Source of the DNA: an uncultured Rhodospirillales bacterium
GTDB taxonomy: Bacteria > Pseudomonadota > Alphaproteobacteria > Acetobacterales > Acetobacteraceae
Assembly: GCA_903928045.1 (NCBI GenBank)
Contig: CAIYPH010000247.1
Location: forward strand, 1-5,525
DNA: 5,525 nt
Direction: 5' to 3'
In this document: piece after piece, positions 5,203-5,525 of the stretch
Layout: each line of letters starts with the position of its first letter
How positions within the stretch are numbered: position 1 is the stretch's first letter
Notes under the pieces: model-generated
Databases searched by the model: none
Told to the model about the DNA's origin: nothing
What the model saw: only the letters and a program-made list of their open reading frames with translations
Position numbers and translations under genes: made by a program

Positions 5203-5525
5203 ATGACCCGCAGCGCCACGATCTCCCGCAAAACCTCGGAAACCGATATCACCCTCAGCCTCGATCTCGACGGCACGGGCAAGGCGGATATCGCCACCGG
5301 CATCGGCTTCCTCGACCATATGTTGACCGCGCTGGCGCGCCACGCGCTGTTCGACCTCACGGTGCGCGCCGATGGCGATCTGCATATCGACATGCATCAC
5401 ACCACCGAGGATGTCGGCATTGTGCTCGGCCGGGCGGTGGCGCAGGCGCTGGGCGAGAAGCGCGGTATCCGCCGCTTCGGGTCCGCCGTGGTGCCGATGG
5501 ACGAGGCGCTGGCCGAGGCGGCGAT
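5203..5525 (+). CDS. hisB: Imidazoleglycerol-phosphate dehydratase HisB, 3' end outside window
   Basis: The first 107 residues of HisB, which converts imidazole-glycerol phosphate to imidazole-acetol phosphate in histidine biosynthesis. Clear signatures: an [14 protein letters not shown] N-terminus (7-16), GIGFLDHML (33-41), [13 protein letters not shown] (61-73) with the metal-binding histidines and Glu69, and VPMDEALAE (98-105). The dehydratase domain starts directly, with no N-terminal phosphatase domain, so this is the monofunctional form and not the bifunctional enterobacterial type. The reading frame stays open to the right edge; the remaining roughly 90 residues are outside. The ATG at 5203 is preceded only by a weak GAG-type ribosome-binding site. 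The gene diverges from the YjbR/hslVU side; in related bacteria hisH, hisA and hisF often follow, which cannot be checked here. Confidence 0.97.
   Translation, partial: MTRSATISRKTSETDITLSLDLDGTGKADIATGIGFLDHMLTALARHALFDLTVRADGDLHIDMHHTTEDVGIVLGRAVAQALGEKRGIRRFGSAVVPMDEALAEAA

Noticed and set aside
4950..5400. Two minus-strand frames overlapping hisB and the YjbR gene
   Set aside because: They are antisense to HisB, whose signatures are unmistakable, and out of frame with the YjbR-family protein.

Overview
This high-GC window looks like alphaproteobacterial chromosome. The order hslU-hslV next to a divergent hisB is a familiar alphaproteobacterial arrangement, and HslV carries a propeptide ahead of its catalytic threonine, as alphaproteobacterial homologues do. 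Rhodospirillales (perhaps an acetobacter-like lineage) is a guess; the sequence does not fix the order or genus. Almost all of the window is coding. Eight genes lie on the minus strand and only hisB is on the plus strand.

Reading leftwards in the direction of transcription from the divergent junction at about 5.1-5.2 kb: a small MmcQ/YjbR-family protein (5101-4772); the two-component heat-shock protease HslV (4702-4139) and its unfoldase HslU (4135-2813), 3 nt apart; a two-gene toxin-antitoxin cassette with an AbrB/MazE-fold antitoxin (2764-2540) and a Doc/Fic-type toxin (2543-2124) that overlap as ATGA; an isocitrate lyase/PEP mutase-superfamily enzyme (2098-1289); a TRAP-transporter periplasmic binding protein DctP (1206-220); and the start of its small membrane subunit DctQ (212 to the left edge, cut by the window). 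Rightwards, hisB (from 5203) is cut by the right edge.

Functionally there are three blocks. The first is housekeeping: histidine biosynthesis and ATP-dependent proteolysis. The second is a toxin-antitoxin module placed directly behind hslU. The third is an organic-acid uptake block, in which a C-C or P-C lyase-fold enzyme precedes a TRAP transporter and may act on the imported compound; this link is inferred from position only.

The most interesting non-coding signals are: (a) a perfect 11-bp inverted repeat inside the 3' end of the toxin gene, followed by a TATAAC -10-like box overlapping the toxin stop codon, which together look like an activator-dependent promoter for the lyase gene; (b) a sigma-32-like promoter so close to the hslV start codon that the mRNA would be nearly leaderless, with no clear Shine-Dalgarno present; and (c) a small inverted repeat overlapping the antitoxin ribosome-binding site, a natural autoregulatory operator. 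I see no RNA genes, CRISPR arrays, insertion sequences or obvious wholly novel system. No gap between genes exceeds about 100 bases.
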